A DNA stretch of 64,000 bases from Phalacrocorax aristotelis (lineage: Eukaryota > Chordata > Aves > Suliformes > Phalacrocoracidae), in assembly GCF_949628215.1 (NCBI RefSeq), contig NC_134276.1, forward strand, positions 126,294,125 through 126,358,124. The letters run 5' to 3'. Positions 60,847 to 64,000 of this stretch are shown here, in pieces. The notes under the pieces were generated by a model, which had not been told where the DNA came from, did no database searches, and was given only the letters and a program-made list of their open reading frames with translations. Both the position numbers and the translations under genes were made by a program. Within the stretch, counting starts at the first letter, position 1, and every line of letters begins with the position of its first letter.

Positions 60847-63506
60847 GTGCTGTTGGGGAATAAACATAACATACCTCAAATAAGAAAGAGTTGATGTTTG
60901 GGGTAACATTGATACCCAAAAGCCTAGTTCTCCACCTGCAGAGTTCTTAGCATAAACATTCTATTATATAAATAATGGCACGTATTTATATACTGGCAAA
61001 TGTCTATATAGTTGCTGGTCTAACATAAAATAATCACTTGGGTTGCAAGGTGGAGATTCACCCTTAAAAGATGGGGCAGGGAATTATTTTATAGCTGGTT
61101 TTCAAAGGCAAAATTGTTGTGTAAGCATGATCAATGGTACATGTCTTGACTGAAATATTTGTCTCATAACAGGAGAAATGTGGTAGATATTGTAGTGGGC
61201 ATACTATAACTGGCTAGTGTCACTGCTGCTTGTTTCGCCAAGTATTAGCAAAATATGCTAACAAAGAAAAAATACAGTCCTAGAAGAAGATTCTGTCCAT
61301 CCTGGAAGCTGTTTTTTTGTGAGGGGAAAAAACAGCATATTGCTGTTTGGCAAAAACATTTCTACATATTTTTTTTTAAAACAGTGATGTTCTTGAGTTC
61401 TTCCAGAAAGTTCTGCTATAAACTGGGACCAAATTAAGACAGATTTCAGGCCAGAAAGGAGATTATTCAGGAAGTTGTATATCATAAAAATTGGAATATT
61501 TGTGATCAAAATGCTGACATTGAGTTTTGCATTTATGGAAAGTGGCTAAAATTCTGACTGGAGCGGTTAAAATAGTGTATTGATCTAATTATGAATGCAG
61601 GAGGCAGAATCTGATTATGAACTCTCTATTATTTGCTGAATCCCACAGAGAACAAATATGATTACCTCCCTACAACAGTGAACATATGTTCTGAAGTAGT
61701 AAAGCTGGTCCTGTGTGTGGTATTGGCACTATGGGTTAAGAAAAAAGGTAAGTACCTGTGTTTGAATAGCTAAAATGTGCTGACTTTCTAAGATTTGCTG
61801 TACTTCAAATACCGTTTGTTTGTTTGTTTGTTTGTTTTTTTAAATGATAGGTTCACATGTGGTAGTATGGAGTAGTTCATTGGAATTGTGTCTTCCATGC
61901 AGAATTATAACTAAAATTTACATATATATCTCTACTTTGTGCTGTAAATTCAGATGTTCTTGAGTTGTGTGTATGTTAGCTGAAATGGGGACAGGTAAGT
62001 TGAATTAGAAAGTGTAATGAAGACACTGTCTAACATTTTCAGAATTTTAACACAGCCATCGTGCCAGGATAAGAGGCGCCTCGCTGTGAAGTCATGGCTG
62101 AACAGAAGCTTGTAAATTGCACCAGCTCAAGGATTGGCCTTAACGTTCTGTTCTTCTGACCACTTTTGTTTAAAAGCACCACCACCTTCCACTGAAGGGG
62201 CTTTGTGTGTGTGCAGTGATTTTTGAGTCAGAAGCAACATGTCAGTGTTATAATTCAAGGTAGCTTTGCTGTGAAGACAAATCTTGGGGTTGCTGTTCAG
62301 AAAAAGTGGTGTCAGGCTTCACTAGCTACTGCTTTTGTATTGCAGGCTATTTTTCTTTTTTTCTTTCTTGGCTTTTCTATCCTGATGTATAAAGGATGAG
62401 AGGTTAACTTCGTAGCCTTTCAAAATGGTGGAGAACAGACATTAAATTGTCAGGCACTGGAGATTCATGTTAAATTGAAGTGCTAGTTTTGTCCACTTTT
62501 CCATGTAGCAGTCATGGCTCTAGCAAGCTGATGAAATTTCTGCCTCCACCATTTAGTACCGATATACCTAAGATAGTAAATATATTCAGTCAATGTTTCC
62601 CATCACTGGCTACTTCTGACTGCATGGTTTCTGGTTTTCTGTCTTTTCCGCTTTTTTCTTTTTTTTTTTTTTTTTTCATTCCTTCCAGATGTCTGAATTT
62701 TGCTGAAATGATGTGTTGGTGGTTCAGAAGAGGATTAGATAACATTGCGTAGTCTTAAATCTGTACTAACAAAGTACTTCTGTCACCAGCTCTGGAGGAA
62801 TCTAGAATACATAAGTAAATGTCATTCTTTGTGCCTTGCCATTTATTTCTTCCTTCTTCCTATATGTTTTCTTTTTACCCAGATCATGTGCTGTGCGCTA
62901 CAGATACTGAGTTCTGGTTTATTTTATATTTCTGATGTTACTGGCTGCCCTTTGGGTGCTATGTGAGCAGATCCACTGTCTGTCATTGTTTCAGTTCTAG
63001 ATTTGATTGATAATCATCAGAAAATCATACCGAGTAATGATGTTGCTATTCTGTGGGGACTTTCAGGTACTTTTTGGCCCTAAAAGAATGATTGATAATT
63101 GAATTTTTGCTCCCAGTGGACACGCACTCTGACGGGGGTAGAAGGTTCCATGATGTTTTCTCTGCTGAAGCAAGGAGGTGAATGCCTGTAGACACAGGAT
63201 TGCTGCTCTAGCTGTGTGTTCTGCCCTGGATCTGTCCTCTCTGTTGCCACAGGGCTGTGGTTTTTTCAGTTCAATGGTGTTCCTGAAAACAGAACAGTGG
63301 TACCTTTTCTATTATAAAGGAGCGAGCTTTTGATAATAAGATGTCTGTCTTACTGATTTCTTTTCCTTTCAGAGGGTTGTTTGGATCATCCCTTTGAATG
63401 TCTTTCCTGGAAGAATTTTTGTAATTCCATGAAATGGTCAATTCCCGCCTTTCTTTACTTTTTGGATAACTTGATTGTCTTCTATGTACTGTCCTACCTC
63501 CAGCCA
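60717..63506 (+). CDS. SLC35A5: SLC35A5, nucleotide-sugar transporter family member, first three coding exons
   Basis: Multi-pass Golgi/ER membrane protein of the SLC35 nucleotide-sugar transporter family; the human protein is reported to affect UDP-sugar transport. Three exons join in frame to 121 residues and align end to end with the N-terminus of human SLC35A5: short cytosolic start, first membrane helix [20 protein letters not shown], loop [11 protein letters not shown], a second helix [14 protein letters not shown], and a third region with [20 protein letters not shown]. The human protein is about 424 residues, so most of the gene lies to the right. It is divergently transcribed from ATG3. 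Confidence 0.95.
61649..61747 (+). CDS. SLC35A5: SLC35A5 exon 3, residues 44-76
   Basis: 99 bp, acceptor CCCACAG, donor GTAAGT. Encodes [20 protein letters not shown] then [13 protein letters not shown]. Human has [20 protein letters not shown]. Phase 1 at both ends. Confidence 0.95.
61814..61840 (+). repeat. (GTTT)n microsatellite
   Basis: About five GTTT units then poly-T, in SLC35A5 intron 3. Confidence 0.85.
63373..63506 (+). CDS. SLC35A5: SLC35A5 exon 4, residues 77-121
   Basis: 134 bp, acceptor CTTTCAG, donor CCA/GTAAGT. Encodes a variable stretch, [11 protein letters not shown], then [23 protein letters not shown], nearly identical to human. Phase 0 at the end; the next human residues are AMAVIFSNF. 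Confidence 0.96.
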
Positions 63507-64000
63507 GTAAGTACACACATACTGAATAAAGTATCTTCCAATGTCTTAGTGGTAGGTAACATTGCACTTAGGCTATCTACAGTTGTAACACTGGCAAGGC
63601 AAGATTTGCAGGTAAAAGAATGATCTGTTACTTGACCAGCCAGACCTTCTTATTCTCTTACCCGCTGGTCAGTGTTGTACAGCTCTCAGCAGAGGGGAGT
63701 CTCTGTGTGTTTTCTCTGTCCGAAGTAATTTAGAAACAGGCTGAATTGCTTAAGTACTAGGCAGGTTTTTGGTGCTTTCCCTCCTTTGGTTTTGCTCATC
63801 TTGTTGGTATTTGAGTTGCTCTTTCTGTGCGGTTTCTACCACTTCGTGTATGTGACTTCACATTATGACTTGTTTTCTTTCCTCACTGACTCCAAAGAAA
63901 AGCGAGTAAATGTAATCCCACAAAAAGAGTAAGTATAATAGGAACTGAGGAGGGGAGGAAGGAAACTGTATGAATCTTAATTTTTGCATTTTTTTATTAG
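63507..64000 (+). other. SLC35A5 intron 4, ends at the window edge
   Basis: No coding match to the following human segment. The last bases, a T-rich run ending ATTAG, look like an acceptor at 63999-64000. Confidence 0.5.

Noticed and set aside
1..64000. CRISPR arrays, operons, riboswitches, tRNA or rRNA genes
   Set aside because: Vertebrate intron-exon structure throughout; no spaced repeat array, cloverleaf or rRNA-like segment was seen.

Overview
This is vertebrate nuclear DNA, almost certainly from a bird that is not a chicken-type galliform. Split genes with GT-AG introns, several CR1 LINE 3' ends (both orientations) and a solo LTR of a family I recognise from many avian genomes support this. 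No prokaryotic gene, CRISPR array, tRNA or rRNA was seen.

Layout. (1) 1-27032, minus strand: coagulation factor V (F5), exons 1-17 by comparison with the human gene, covering signal peptide, A1, A2, the whole B domain and most of A3. The rest of A3, C1 and C2 lie beyond the left edge. All 17 exons could be joined in frame from the sequence (1567 complete residues). (2) 27033-34740: about 7.7 kb between genes with nothing I can recognise. (3) 34942-59004, minus strand: the complete 12-exon ATG3 gene (314 residues), the E2-like enzyme of LC3/GABARAP lipidation. (4) About 58400-60200: a CpG island acting as a head-to-head promoter for ATG3 and SLC35A5, with GC boxes, an NRF1-like site and three CACGTG E-boxes, one a perfect CLEAR (TFEB/TFE3) palindrome. 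(5) 59.5-64.0 kb, plus strand: the 5' part of SLC35A5 (first 121 residues). The window ends on a T-rich tract plus AG, as if just before its next exon.

The genes do not form one pathway: F5 is a secreted clotting cofactor, ATG3 a cytosolic autophagy enzyme, SLC35A5 a Golgi-type nucleotide-sugar transporter relative. ATG3 and SLC35A5 are neighbours in human 3q13.2 as well; F5 beside them is unlike the human arrangement (F5 on chromosome 1q).

I found no wholly new system. The best points are: a textbook U12-type (minor spliceosome) last intron in ATG3; the CLEAR motif about 0.12 kb upstream of the ATG3 start; a factor V whose B domain lacks the mammalian nonapeptide repeats, carries a furin-type KRKRR site, and lacks Arg at the positions aligned with the three mammalian activated-protein-C sites; a GC-AG intron in F5; and an 87-bp near-identical duplication flanking F5 exon 16.
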